Shown here piece after piece: positions 1-11,911 of a DNA stretch of 64,000 nucleotides. The notes beneath the pieces were generated by a model. That model was not told the origin of the DNA. It searched no databases and saw nothing but the letters and a program-made list of their open reading frames with translations. Within the stretch, counting starts at the first letter, position 1; the number at the start of each line of letters is the position of its first letter. Where the stretch lies: the NCBI GenBank assembly GCA_037833965.1, contig AP031355.1, forward strand, positions 583,501 to 647,500, in the 5' to 3' direction. Source of the stretch: Marchantia polymorpha subsp. ruderalis (lineage: Eukaryota; Streptophyta; Marchantiopsida; Marchantiales; Marchantiaceae). Position numbers and translations under genes: made by a program.

Positions 1-1303
1 GTGATCAACTAGATAAGTTAAGTCAATGATGAAGACAATTTTAATTTTTTGACATTTTTGTGCTTAAATGGATGAAAATTTAGAATGATGGGAGCATTGG
101 CATTATTTTTTTAAACGATCTTATGTTTCATCTAGGTATATTATGACATGATACACAGTAGACTAATAATCAGTTGTACCCGGCCAAGAGTGACACATAA
201 CACAATGTTTTCCAAATTGTGTTTGACGTCAAAATATATCAGATCATAAAGTCTGAGCTGGAACTCATTCGACCGTAACAATTTTGGCAATTAGTTGGCA
301 AGAGAGAACAGAGGAGATCTGGAAGGTTGTCAAGGTCCTTCAATCTGCTTACAGAGCTCAAAAGGAACGTGGCACATCAAGGATTCCTAGCTTTCTCTGT
401 TCTGTACGGAGTAGTTTCAATACAGATGTACCCGGACTAGGATTGACGACGAATTCCATGGTTTCTTGCCTCGAATACCAAGATGGAATTTTCGTGTTTT
501 CCATTCATTCTTTATTCTTCTGTTGCGTACTTTCCTAGCTTCATTACTTTGACAGCGCGTCGATGGCTCAGGGAAATTTTACATCGAAATTGATTAATGA
601 TAGTACTAGTGGGAGCTTCTACGTATATACCGAACACGGAGGAAATCTCAGAAACCTTCGTTCTTTGAATACAGCGGACTGGAATAGCATAATTTGAAGG
701 ACTCAGAGTTTGAAGAGGGTTCAATTTTCCCCAATCCATTATCAGCATTCCGAATATGATCGAAATTCAACCGGGTAAATGCACACTTAACTCTAAATGC
801 GATGTTTCTGGCGCAGTTAAACTCCAGACTCTTGTCATTCGCCGACTCAAATCTGGGCCAGCGTTGTTGTCTGTAAGAATAGAATGAGGTGAAAGGAGGC
901 GAGCAAGAGTGAGAGTGAATCACGCTTGACCGCGTGACAAGCAATTTACGTACAGGAAATTGGACCGCAGACTCTAGTGCGGCTGGAAACTGTGATCTCA
1001 GATCTTACTGGCAATGGCTCAATACGAAAGTATATTACAAGGGAGCAAAAGACCTCGAGACCACGATTCGCTTCCGAGCGAGATCACAGTACTACGATGT
1101 CGAACCCTCAAACACTTTCTCGAAGTAATTCGTTTTATTTAATCGTGTTCTCTGTTCAAAGATTCTCTTCGTTGGATACCTGAAGAGTTACTTCAACGCG
1201 GACGCAATTTATCGCGTACAGTGTTCACAGAGGTACTTGCATCAAAGGATGCAAGTTGATCAGGCCGTGGTTTCAGGCCTCTCCAAGGCAAAAACTACGG
1301 CCG
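1..1303. other. Intergenic, downstream of the GST gene
   Basis: I see no supportable gene here. All open frames are short, lack domain motifs and are broken on both strands. The right end must contain the 3' untranslated region of the minus-strand GST gene. Confidence 0.5.
1134..1139 (-). promoter_or_regulatory. Candidate polyadenylation signal of the GST gene
   Basis: An AATAAA hexamer on the minus strand lies about 165 nt downstream of the GST stop codon, a plausible distance for a plant 3' end. The motif is short and can occur by chance. Confidence 0.3.
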
Positions 1304-2283
1304 TTATTCGTTTGGATCGTAGTATATGTGGGGGAATGCCTTGGCGAGATGTTTCAACCATGTAGGGCGAGAAAAAATATCCTCCCACCAGGCCTTCAAA
1401 AAAGGCCTCTTACTGTAAAGGTCTCCTTTTCCAGCGTGGTTGATAAGAAGATGTGTAAAAGGGAGATGAGACAAGTCTGCCAAGCTGAAAAAATCACCTG
1501 CTAAGTACCTGGTTTTCATGAGCTGCGCTTCATAAATATCCAACACCTTCTCCAATCTCTCGAGACTTGGGTTGATAACTCTAATATCGCCAATTTTACC
1601 AAACCAAGCCGCAAAGACAAGATGGAATACAGCAGGTGCTATGGCCGGATTGTAGTTTTGGGCTTCAACCTCCAGCCACTGATCCACCATTGTTCTCTCT
1701 TTCTCGTTCGTTCCATACAGATGAGGTCCATGATCGTCGTGCTTGCGGGCAATGTACCTGATGATAGCTCGAGACTCTGGCCACACCAAAGGACATCCCT
1801 AATTTTATGACATAACGATGACAATGAAGGGATTTATTCACCAGCTTAATGCATTAACTCGATACCATGTGCAATGTACACTGATCAAAGATTTTTCACA
1901 TCTCACAGCCGCATGGTTAAGCTATCGCAAGCACTCACCAAACATCTTCACTTCGCTGTCTTGAAAGAGGGGAGTCTTTCCGAAGGGCTGAAACAAGGCA
2001 GAAAATTGACGAGGGTGAGTGAATGTTTATGCACTAGGTGACGCCATCGGAACTGCCAAAACCTTGAAATTGAAGGTGAAAAATTTACCTGCAGAGCCAA
2101 ATATCTGGGCTCCTTGTATTCTTTGGTGAGGATTCTAAAATCTCTGCCCGCGGTATCGAGTAAACGCAGTTCGTAGTCGACTTCCTTCTCCATAAGGGTC
2201 ATGATCACTCTGCTCGTGCATATCGAGTAAGGAGCTCCATACACTCTGCACTTTGGAGGAATATACTTGCCGCATAACGGCAT
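1304..2283 (-). CDS. Phi-class glutathione S-transferase (GSTF), three exons
   Basis: Exons read 2283-2089, 1987-1939 and 1776-1304 on the minus strand. Both introns are GT-AG with donors at 2088 and 1938, and the joined frame gives 238 residues ending in TAA. Exon 1 holds the thioredoxin-like N-terminal half, including VYGAPYSICTSRV with the serine region that activates glutathione in phi GSTs, and KEPRYLALQ. Exon 2 adds PFGKTPLFQDSEVKMF. The second junction rebuilds the glutathione-binding ESRAIIRYIA motif. Exon 3 is the all-helical C-terminal domain with YLAGDFFSLADLSHLP, the usual N-capping box region. Length and the three-exon layout fit plant GSTFs. These soluble enzymes conjugate glutathione to electrophiles or reduce peroxides; the substrate cannot be read from sequence. 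The ATG at 2283 is the first after an in-frame stop at 2304-2302. Confidence 0.85.
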
Positions 2284-3181
2284 CGGAACCGCAGTCTCGA
2301 ATTATCTGTGTAGAGAATAGCTGGAGCTCCGCAGCAGCATCAAACTACAAAGAATAATCCCGTAAACAAGGTGTGCACTGTATTACCTTTCGAACCGACG
2401 CAGTAAATTGGCCATTCTACACACATCTGGCTTTCTATATGTCCTCCAAACGATGGATTGACGCTTCGCTGAAAACTTTACATAAAAGCCCTTCTTCCTC
2501 CACTAGCTCCTACTCGATGTTGGAAAGGACCCAACTTTTCCATCGCAACCCCGAACCCAATCCAGCACAACTTGTCCGACATCAGTAACAAGACTTACGC
2601 TGCTTACGATTCCCTCAGACCCCACCGCGCGTATAGCATGTCATATTTCCAGTAAAGTCAATACCTCTCGTTTTTGCCTGTAGAGCTCGGAAAGACGTAA
2701 GCACGATATGAATCAGGACGCCATGCTACTGGACGTGCGTTATGCTTAGGGTGTACATCACAGATTCCAGTAAACTCATCTAAGGGACCGAGTCAGCTCC
2801 ATACGATGTTCGCAGGCTGTATACAATCCCAGTGCGTTCCACACTGAACTCGCTGGCCATCTCTATACTTACAGTGCTCATCAGTTAGAAACGCCATGTC
2901 CTAAGGGCCACGTTAGAAACTTCAGTCGAATCTAATGCATGGACAAGAAGGACAGGAATATGACAGGAATATTAAAAATAAATGAATTGAAAATCCTTGG
3001 GAAGAACTTTCGTGGATGAATAGGTCCAACTATTTCTTCGTCTTACACAATGATGAGTGTTTCTATGTCACCCCGAGTATCACAGCTAAAGCCAGGGAAC
3101 GGGACGATACCTGTTTACCCTTTTGCATGAGCATTCGGATCATGTCACTGTAAATAATATGTGTTGTACTATTCCAACGCA

Positions 3182-3250
3182 GTCGATGATAACAAACTTA
3201 GCTATAATAACTTGTGTAATATATTATAGCTAAGTGATAACACCATCGAC
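3182..3250. repeat. Fold-back (inverted) repeat, about 70 bp
   Basis: The arms GTCGATG...AACTTAGCTATAATA and TATTATAGCTAAG...CATCGAC are near-complementary around a short spacer, so either strand can form a hairpin of roughly 27 bp. The inner arms match perfectly for at least 12 bp and the outer arms carry a few mismatches. It could be a fold-back transposon remnant or a hairpin precursor; nothing decides between them. Confidence 0.7.
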
Positions 3251-4910
3251 TAACTTAACTCTCTAGAACCCTTTCGTCAGTTGACTGGAGTAATACAAAT
3301 TAAAACCCATGAACTTGTGCATGCATTTAGAGCACTATAGATATGAATTTACTACTGTTGGCTGCGCGATAACAAAAGTCATCCCTTTCTCCTGCATTAG
3401 TAAATTTGTAAAACGCCAGTGAACTGCCTAAAGGGTTAAGTTATATTCTAGTATTTATGACCCTGTGATTCGTATAGCTTCACGTCCAGCTGAGACAATT
3501 GTTATTTCCACAAGGCTAAAATTTTAGTTTCATATCCTATACGAAATTATTGGCAACGTGGGGACTTTTGTTCCACCTCCGTTAATTTATAGACTGGTTG
3601 AAGTAGTGAATCGAGAGTTATATATCGCTCTTTCTTAACTATTCTCAAAATGTCTAAAAAATCCAATGATTGAAATACATTTCGTTGTTTCAGAAACCCA
3701 CTAACCAGGTTTGTTTCTGGGATCTGGCCTAAAATTTTTAAACTCTGGGTACTAGGAAGTTAAAATATGTGATCTAGGTTATACGGAATCACATTTCTAA
3801 GATGAACTCAATGTGGGATTGGCTACACAAGGCAATGCAGGAGTAAACTCCGCACCCCATCACGAAGACAACGTAGTTGCTGAAGTGCTCAACAAGAATA
3901 TATAACTCAGGAAGAGAACAAAAACAAGCAAAAGCGTGGAAATAACATCTCATATTAAGGTCCAAGGTTTCTATCATAGTTGTCATGAACAAGATCTATG
4001 ACCTTTTAGTTCTTTCAATGAGCTAGAACTCAAAGATAACGATACAGTTTCTAAGCATATTTGCTTTTGCCTAAGGTAGACATCAGAACTCGTTAAAAAA
4101 TCTACAACTACAACTGAATACTTCAAAGGTAAAATCATGAACATCATATTACTCCACTCCACAAAGTGTACTTACAACTACTTAGAAAGTATGATGTAAA
4201 AGTATGAAGCTGTCTCTCAAAGCCCGATAATAAAGATCCTCCCTGTTTGGATATATAAAAATTTGAATCTAGTGTCAAGATTCAAAGTGCATAGCATGGA
4301 AAATACAAGATGAGGACGAACACATGATAATAGGAATCTCTCTAGACCAAGAATAGTTATAGATTTCATATATGAATTTCTGTAGCCATCTCCTATGACT
4401 GAAAATTATATTGAGAATAAAATGTTGAAAAAAGATTCCAATTTGTCAAAGATTCTTTACAAGACAAGAAATGAGAGATAAAAAATGACATTTTATCCTT
4501 CACTTCTAGAATTTAGTAATAATATATAACTATTCTGATTGTTTCATAACTTGTGAATTCATTATTTTCTACAACATATTATCGTAACTCAAAAAACACG
4601 TTTAATACATGCTAAATTCTTCACTCTCTCACTTTTTGATCCACTTGTGAAAATAGTTGACATTAATTTTCTTCTTTAATGTGATGATTCTACTAAAACA
4701 AACAAACATCCTAAATGAAATAACTAAAAAATTGCAGTAAAATTTCCATCCTGTAAATTCAAAGAGGTATATATGGAAAAATATGATGGAAATCTTATAA
4801 TGAAACGAATTCAAAGACTATGAAATGTGTATTAGTTCACATTCCCTAGTAATTTTAGCCTTGCAATTTTAGCCATTTCCATCCGCAACTCGTGGGTATA
4901 TTTGTCTACA

Positions 4911-5108
4911 AACACGCTCTCGAATTTAATTTTGTATGATCAGGTGTGTAGACAGGAACATCTGAGCTGATAGTCTACAACATTTTTGACCTTGTAAAAG
5001 TCATCACAGAACACGCTCTTGAGTTTAATTTTGTGTGATCAGGTGTGTAGGCAATAACATCTGAGCTGATAGTTTACAACCTCTTTGACCTTGTAAAAGT
5101 CATCACAA
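4911..5108. repeat. Tandem duplication, two units of 99 bp
   Basis: The unit beginning AACACGCTCT recurs 99 bp later (4911 and 5010) and both units end CTTGTAAAAGTCATCAC. They differ at roughly ten positions, so the duplication is not very recent. No open frame runs through it. Confidence 0.9.
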
Positions 5109-5996
5109 AATCGGTATCAATGTCTAGCAAAGTTTAATCAGCTATTCTTTTAATTCACAAACTACAAACCTGTATGCAATCCAAGAATGAAGAACTTCTA
5201 TCACTTATTTGTTGGCATATATTCATAATTGTATTTTAGTGATGTGTTTTTCCATCAATCAATCAAAGCAAAAAGAAAATAAGTTAAGCCAACATCATTA
5301 TTCTAAAAGCCATTCTCTGATGACGCTTGTGTTAGAGTTTAATTTATAAAAAATATCCAATCGATTCCAGTGGGATTCTTGCATTCTTACCTCCTACTAT
5401 ATATTAGGTGATACTATCTCTGGTATCACTTAATATATCATATTTAGACAAGACTAAGTCTACATGTAAAACATGGTGTATCTTCAAAATTGAATAAAGA
5501 TAATTAGTCAAGTTTTATATACAACATCACTAAGGAGAAAATCATCAAGCTATTGGAAATCCAATAATAAGCATTTTATAGAAAGATATTAAAATCTTAC
5601 ACTTGGTGTGATATCAAATTTTCAAATTTTTGCTAAACAGTTTGGAAGGAAAAACTAAACACTCATTTTTGGAATTAAATATGGAAGTAAGTCAATTTGT
5701 CATACATAGATGACAATTTTGTCAAGCTAGCATATAATCATTTATGACTTGTTATAACAATCATGACACAAGAAGAATGACACACAAAAGCAAAAGTAAT
5801 CAAAGAGGTTAGATGAAGCCAGAAAGTGGAAAATTATTCAACTCATCCTACGCCCAAGAGAATTACAACATGTCACGGTTTTTCCAGGAATTGTTGTATA
5901 TACTCAACAAGAGCAGAAAAAAAATAATTTGATGCTACCCCTATGGCTTTTTTGAAGAAATGTTGTATATACTTAACTATATTTCTTGATGATATA

Positions 5997-6053
5997 CATA
6001 TGTAACAAAAATAACTTACTAGAACATATATGTAACAAAAATAGCTTACTAAG
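5997..6053. repeat. Short direct repeat, period about 27 bp
   Basis: Two adjacent copies of a unit containing TGTAACAAAAATA followed by CTTACTA. It is a minor local duplication in AT-rich DNA. Confidence 0.6.
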
Positions 6054-6870
6054 ATCCATCACATATTGTTTTATTCAATGAAATTCTACCAACATCACAT
6101 GTCATCCACATTCTAATATTGATGCACGGTTGCAACAGGAGAGACCACAGATTGTTGCAATGCGAACAAAAGTTGTGAGAGTTTTTGAATGTTCAAATGT
6201 TCTATGCAGAAGTGAGTGTAACAACATTGCTATTAGTGTCATGCGCTCTTAAAAGCTAGTTACAAGTTTTTAAGAATTTGCAATATTTTTGTTTTATAAT
6301 TGTTGATGTTGAAAACATATTTCATAGATTCCTATTGAACATAGCTTTCCATTCATATTATATGACTTCAAAACCTTGTATTATATTCAGTTATTGCTCA
6401 GTCCTTTGATTATTCGTTGGGTATCTTTGATTGCCATTACTATGTACATATTTAATGATCTTAGAAAGATTGATCAATATAAGATCCACATCCGTTTTTT
6501 AGCAACAACTTTTATTACAAAAGATTAATGTCTTAATCATGGGTTCTCATTGTGATGGAAATTTTTTCCCGAAACGAACGAAATGGTAATCTACAATCTT
6601 CCAAACACTATGTTGATTGGTGAAAATTTGCTGATTTTTGTTTATGAATCATATATCAAACTTAAACTTTTTTATTGAGATCAACATAGTGATCATCATC
6701 TTCTTGCAAAGTTTGATTTGTTACAATATGAGCTTAACGTTTAGTGACTCAGAAGCTTCTTATCGAGATGAAAAGTGATGACATAAAATGCGATTTGATA
6801 CGTCTTGCTCAGAAGTAATATCCAAATAATAATGTCAAATGCAAAGACCAATGATCACACTCTTGATGTG

Positions 6871-7160
6871 CAGATGTTGAGTTACATCGGCACAAGTGTT
6901 TACGGCTCCTCTATTGCTTGTTGATGGCAGTTGTTGGGTTACATTGACACAAGTGTTTATGACACCTTTACTGCTTGTTGATGGACAGTTGTTGAGTTAC
7001 ATTGACACAAGTATTTATGACACCTTCACTGCTTGTTGATGGACAGTTGTTGAGTTACATTGACACAAGTGTTTATGACACCTTTACTGCTTGTTGATGG
7101 ACAGTTGTGGAGTTACATTGACACAAGTGTTTATGACTTTCTTTACTGCTTTACTTGTTT
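6871..7160. repeat. Tandem array, 58-bp period, five copies
   Basis: The motif GTTGAGTTACATTGACACAA recurs with exact 58-bp spacing starting near 6875, 6933, 6991, 7049 and 7107. The two outer units are more diverged than the inner three, as expected for an array that expands from its middle. Each unit also contains ACTGCTTGTTGATGG. There is no long frame through it, so it looks like a non-coding minisatellite. Confidence 0.9.
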
Positions 7161-7197
7161 TTTCATGGACACATCAAATTTTGATCAAACGTTCGTT

Positions 7198-7226
7198 AGT
7201 CAACGTGACGTTATGTCACGTTGACT
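7198..7226. promoter_or_regulatory. Palindrome with paired TGACG motifs
   Basis: A perfect 12-bp inverted repeat, AGTCAACGTGAC and its complement, flanks a 5-nt spacer. The core places TGACG on both strands beside ACGTG, the kind of sequence bound by plant bZIP (TGA or G-box type) factors. It directly follows the 58-bp array. No gene start is evident beside it, so a regulatory role is inference only. Confidence 0.4.
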
Positions 7227-9517
7227 TTGACTACATGCTTTGTCTTATAACTACACTACTTCATCGGTAGCTACATTAAATTTGCAAAACCAAAATGTGA
7301 TATGTATTTACGTTTTATCACACTTTTTTCACATTCACAAAATCACTTATGCAAGTAATGACAAGGATGTGCAAAATTATCACATTTGCAACTATGTTGG
7401 CAAAACTTGCATCCAAGTTGGAATTTCCAAGCCATTACTTTCCACACAATAGCCTGCAACATATAGTTAGAAGAACTTTGCTAGAATTTGATGATGATGT
7501 GCCGTCTGTGGATTTTCAACGTATAATTTAATGATATGCGGTCCATGAAGTGCAATCGATAAAATGATACTTGATGAATCTTTGTAAACTAACAATGATT
7601 TCATCAAGTGATTATCTCATAGTAACAGACAAAGAAGAAATGAATTTAATGAAGCAAGTTGACGTGTTCTTTCAAGAAAGCTGTTATGTTCAATAGTTGG
7701 ATGTAGAATCATATCTTGAATGATGATCATGTAATTGGTTTCAAGAATTCCATTTGAAACATCAAAAAGATATAGCGGATAAATAGTATAAATGGTAAAA
7801 AAATTTAATTTTTGAGAATGTGCCATGGCTCGAGACGTTGGATTTGAGTTTGAGTCGGGTGACGTTGGAAGTCGGCTAACGTTTGAGAAGAGTAGGTTGG
7901 ATGGCTCTCGATCGAGAGTATATGCAAGACAAACTCGAAGAACTGTCAATTCTTGGAGTTGAGCCTTAGGCGTCGGGATTCTACCCATTAGCTTTGATTC
8001 TTATTCTACCTGAGTGTAGTGAGTTTGGCTCGACTCTTGTACCTTGTGTTTCGACGATTATTTTATTATGTTTTTACTCGAAGAACTCACTATCTCTCGT
8101 ATTGAGTTTTGGAGAGTTTTCATGAACGTGTTTGAAGTTTTTGTTGTCAAAGTTGATCGGATGATATCGATGGATTTTCCCTGTCCTCATGTTGCTGAGA
8201 AGGTGATCGTGGGAGAGCAGAGTTCGGGAGTGTAGAATTGGCGTGTTCCATAGCCTCTGTTTGTGTCGGTCCGTGTGTTGGATTTGAATCACACGAGTGG
8301 CAACCCTTTCGACCGTAGAAGTGCTCAAGAGCATTTTTTGTTTTTGCTTGAGAGAAGAGCATTTTAGAAATTTTTGAATTTTTTGATCAGCATTTGGACA
8401 GAGTCCGAGGTTCGGAATGGCATGAATGAGCTGAGAAGGAGATGCCTTGTTTTGCTTTGCTAAAGCAGCAGCAGAAGAAGAATCAGAAGGAGCACTCATA
8501 GCGTCGTCTTCAGAGAATCTCTCGACAGTCTAGGCACTACGTGTTGTTGCATTGATACTATTGCTGCTACGTGTAAATGTCAATGAATAGCGGGCAGAAA
8601 ATACTTGGAAAGGTGTGACTAAAGTGAGGAATGAGTGAAGATCCTGCAGAGCGAAGTTAATAAATGGTGGTGAAGTCGATGCTTCGAACTTGGCCATATA
8701 GTGGTTTTTCTTTGCTGATGCATGGCTGCGGATTTTAGACATATCATTTCACCGCTTTTTTTAACAAAATAAATCTCATGTGACTTCATTCGAACCAGAT
8801 TCCGACTCATTCATCCAACTGTAACTTGAGTGTGGAGGAAGCGACTGTCTAAAGAAGTATTGTTCAGATCAATCCAAAACCAATCAAGCTAACTTATCAG
8901 AGTAGGAAGATCTTTCAAAGGTCTAAGTGTACATGAGCAAAGGGAAACTAACGACTTCGTCTATATGACTCTGAGTACGCTCTATCTGCTGCAATCACCA
9001 ACTCACATATAAATTGTAGCCGTGATCGGGTAGATTGAAAGGGTAGAGGCAAGGAGACTGGATCGGATTGCAGAGGGTGCAGGTGTCTATAGCTCGGCAA
9101 TTGTACTTCCTTGATCGATCAAGCACGTGTTCATCAATTCTTGGGCTGCTGCAATCTGATTGAATACACCAGCGCGAGTAAACTGGTTGCGGGATGTGAT
9201 TGGGTGAAAATCCGTAGGTCGCGGGTCGGTACAGTAGCAGAATGGAATGGAGATGCTTGCAATTTGCAGATTAAAGTATTAAGTACTACTTGATGTGGAA
9301 ACAGAAAGGATGTTTTGAGGGAAACCCAGATTTATCACAAAACTATCTCTGTAGACTTCAGTTTGTCTTTCTTCTACTTATTGTCTTGCATCTGGAACTG
9401 CCACTACTTGCCAAATCACGGTGATGTATACACGGTGCAGTTGGTCGACATCAATCTTAAGTCGCGAATATGATTTTGCCTTATTTATGAACTTCCTCCA
9501 TTCTACGGCGGTGCCGA

Positions 9518-9771
9518 TCAACTCTCGGTGACCTGAATAGTCTTTGGCTTGTGAGGCTCAGGAGTATGTATCTTTGGCACTATGATGGCATGGCCGCGAT
9601 GAAGACATACGCATTTGGAAGCTTCTTCACATCCACCAAGATGTTAAACATCTCCTTCGTGTCACGAACATGAGTACTTGCAGTCGGATTCAATGACTTC
9701 TCGTACTTATCAGAAGTATTCAACAACTGAGCCAGAGAGCTGGTAAGAGAATGTCCGAAGTAAATGTCCAT
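9518..9771 (-). pseudogene. Class II cytosolic small heat-shock protein pseudogene, core deleted
   Basis: The ATG at 9771 opens a frame resembling the N-terminal arm of plant class II small heat-shock proteins: SSLAQLLNTSDKYEKS, then DVKKLPNAYVFIAAMP, matching the family pattern of a DVKE-P-N-YVF-DMPG lead into the alpha-crystallin domain. The frame then stops (TAG at 9582-9580). In a shifted frame the sequence goes straight on with VPKIHTPEPHKPKTIQV and ends in TGA at 9520-9518, matching the C-terminal tail of the same family. About 75-80 codons of the alpha-crystallin domain, which makes the dimer interface and chaperone fold, are missing. I infer a functional ancestor of about 150-160 residues, broken by internal deletion plus a frame change. 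No other copy is visible in the window. Confidence 0.7.
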
Positions 9772-10149
9772 CGGAGCTGAAGGCTTCCTTCCCTGTACAA
9801 GACATTGGAGCGCTGGCTGTTAGTAAACGAGAGCTGCTGAAGACGGAGAACGGTCGCCGTAAGTGAACACTCGCTCGCTGAAATTAATCACTGCTGAAAG
9901 AATTTGTTTTTTTGTTTTTTTTTATTTTTAGGCCTTAATTGTAGTTTTAATGTGAGAGGCAAAGCTAAGAGGAAGTATATTAGTGGTAGAAGAACTCAAT
10001 TCGCTAATGTGAGAGAGAAGTACAATTATTAGCTATGGTTTTATCATACTCTGTATGTGAATACCTTAAGAATACAGAAGTTTGTGAGTGTGCACTTGTT
10101 TGGCTTGATTACTGAGAAAAAAAGAAAAAGAAAATTAAGATGAGAGAAA

Positions 10150-11911
10150 AAAAATAAAATATTTTCTCAAGAGATTGAGATTTTGCACTCGTCTCACTTA
10201 TTATGGTTTCTTGGTTGTGAAAATATGGATTTATCATTATTACTTTTCCTATGGGAAACAATTAGGTATATAGACTTTTTCTATATTCTTTGCCCCTAGT
10301 TTCAGTATGAAGTGGAGATATGAGATGAAGTACGGGACAACTCGGCGTGGATATCATCTTTGCGACGGGATGAGCGAGATAGCATTGCAGACGCGGGAGG
10401 CGAAGGATGATAGGAGGCTTTGGAGTTCGGCTCGTGATCGCTATGCGAGGTGATTTCCCATGTGTTGTGTTGTTCTGTGCTGTGTTTCATTTCGGCTGGA
10501 AAGTCGTTGCTAGCTGTTTGCTTGTGTTTGGATACTCTCCAATCTTGCTTCTTGATGCACGCTCATGTCTAGGTTGATGCTGGTTGTTGGAGTAGTTTTA
10601 CTCCTATGTGTTGTCGATAGTGAGGCTGGATTTAATCACCGGCGCCTATCTTTGTTTCTCTTATGGTGAGACTGGAATGATGACCAATGGACCGTGAGAG
10701 TCTTCTTGCGATGATGATAGGTTAGGTTGCCCATACCCATAGTCAGTAGGGCTAGAGCAGGTTAGTGCGGGAACAAGGGCAGGTGGAGTTGTGGCAGTGA
10801 TGCCGGTTAGTGAGTTAGTCGTCATAGAGGAGTTTGGTGGTCCTGGAGGACCGTGGAGGATTTACGCGGAGTGGGTTGAGGTATCAGCTACCTCATCCTA
10901 GCGCAGCAGTGGTTGCAAAGACGCAAGATGTGGCAGATAGTGGATCTTTGGTGGTGATATTGTCTAGGATCTCACACTTGTTGATTGAGGACATGAACGG
11001 GATGTACCGGGCCATGAAGGGCTCACGGCGGTACTCTGATGCAGTGGGCATCATTGAGCTGGCTGACTTTATCCAGGAGTTTGACACTTGGTGCGATATG
11101 TAGTTCTTTCATAAACCCACGTTGTTTACACCCTTCTTTGCATGGAAGAGATTGTTTCAGCATCTGCAGAGGTCTCCCATGGATGATTACCATGAGTTTG
11201 GAAGGGAGTATGCTGTGGAGATTGACGCATGGAGGCATCATTGATCTCCAAACTATATGTCGATTACCCAGGGTGGTGTTGATAGCAGTGGAGGTGCTAG
11301 TAGTATCATCACCGAGGGTACTAGTGGAGCAGCTACCAACGGCGGAGCGGTTAGCGTTGCCAGTAGCAGCACGAGTGGGAAGGCTACTGACGTACCTTTG
11401 TTCAGCCCCATTTCGGAGTTCTTCAAGAGGTTGAGGAATAACTATCAGGGGTGAAGACGGAGAAGCCGAGGAGTCTTTAGGAGTTTGAGCGGAAGACTGG
11501 GGAGAGTCTACGGGAGGCATACACTCGTATGCGGCGGTTGATCTTAGTTACTCACGGTGTAACTGAGGCACATGCGGTCAAGTATTGATACAGGATACTG
11601 GACAGAGAGCTACGGCGGAGAGTTCGGGATGCTACCCTCTCGAGCGATGCGTTATCTACATTGGCCTATGTGTTTGCTCAGTCTCAAGAGATTGAGCTTA
11701 ACATAGTGGAGGAGAGAGTGATGACATCTTCATTCGCTAGAGACACGACCACTACCCCTCGTATCCTGTAGAGCACGGCACAATCTAGACCTTTTGGTGG
11801 TGGTAGTGGTGAAGGTCGTGGGAATCTTGTTCCTTGTGTATGTATATGTGAGTTGTGAGGAGAGCATGTCAGCGATGTATGATGTATGGCGATATCGAGT
11901 CGCACGACAAA
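10150..11911 (+). mobile_element. Partial, internally deleted copy of the methyltransferase-bearing gypsy element
   Basis: From about 10,150 this segment matches the 5' leader of the element at 54.9-63.0 kb, read in opposite orientation. It then matches Gag for about 340 codons to about 11,820. It next jumps to the last 90 bp of the same element: the stretch around CATGTCAGCGATGTATGATG, ending GCACGACAAAG at 11,911. Everything from the Gag zinc knuckles through PHD finger is absent. Leader, truncated Gag and 3' terminus survive in order, so this is one insertion with an internal deletion, not two fragments. No long terminal repeat could be recognised on either side. Confidence 0.85.
10801..11820 (+). 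pseudogene. Gag pseudogene of the partial element
   Basis: It aligns with the N-terminal two-thirds of Gag in the full copy, through LEDRGGFTRSGLRY, ADFIQEFDTWCDM and RELRRRVRDATL. Breaks are visible. TAG at 11101, 11478 and 11769 stands where the full copy has CAG glutamine codons. TGA at 11242 and 11586 stands where the full copy has TGG tryptophan. There are also frame changes near 10,840 and 11,450. An ATG at 10,799 stands where the full copy has GTG, suggesting the ancestral Gag start. The CCHC knuckles are lost in the deletion. Confidence 0.85.

Larger units (their letters stand above)
2284..9517. other. AT-rich intergenic DNA with several local repeats
   Basis: No gene is supported in this stretch. 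It is strongly AT-rich, with short broken frames on both strands. The recognisable structures are listed separately: a fold-back repeat at 3.2 kb, a 99-bp duplication at 4.9 kb, a 27-bp duplication at 6.0 kb, a 58-bp array at 6.9 kb and a palindrome at 7.2 kb. The upstream promoter of the minus-strand GST gene should lie just above 2283, but I could not place a TATA box. Confidence 0.5.

Noticed and set aside
8074..8499. A 141-codon minus-strand frame beginning MSAPSDSSSAAALAK
   Set aside because: Low-complexity start, no recognisable domain, and the frame overlaps another open frame on the same strand. It may be a first exon but I cannot support it.
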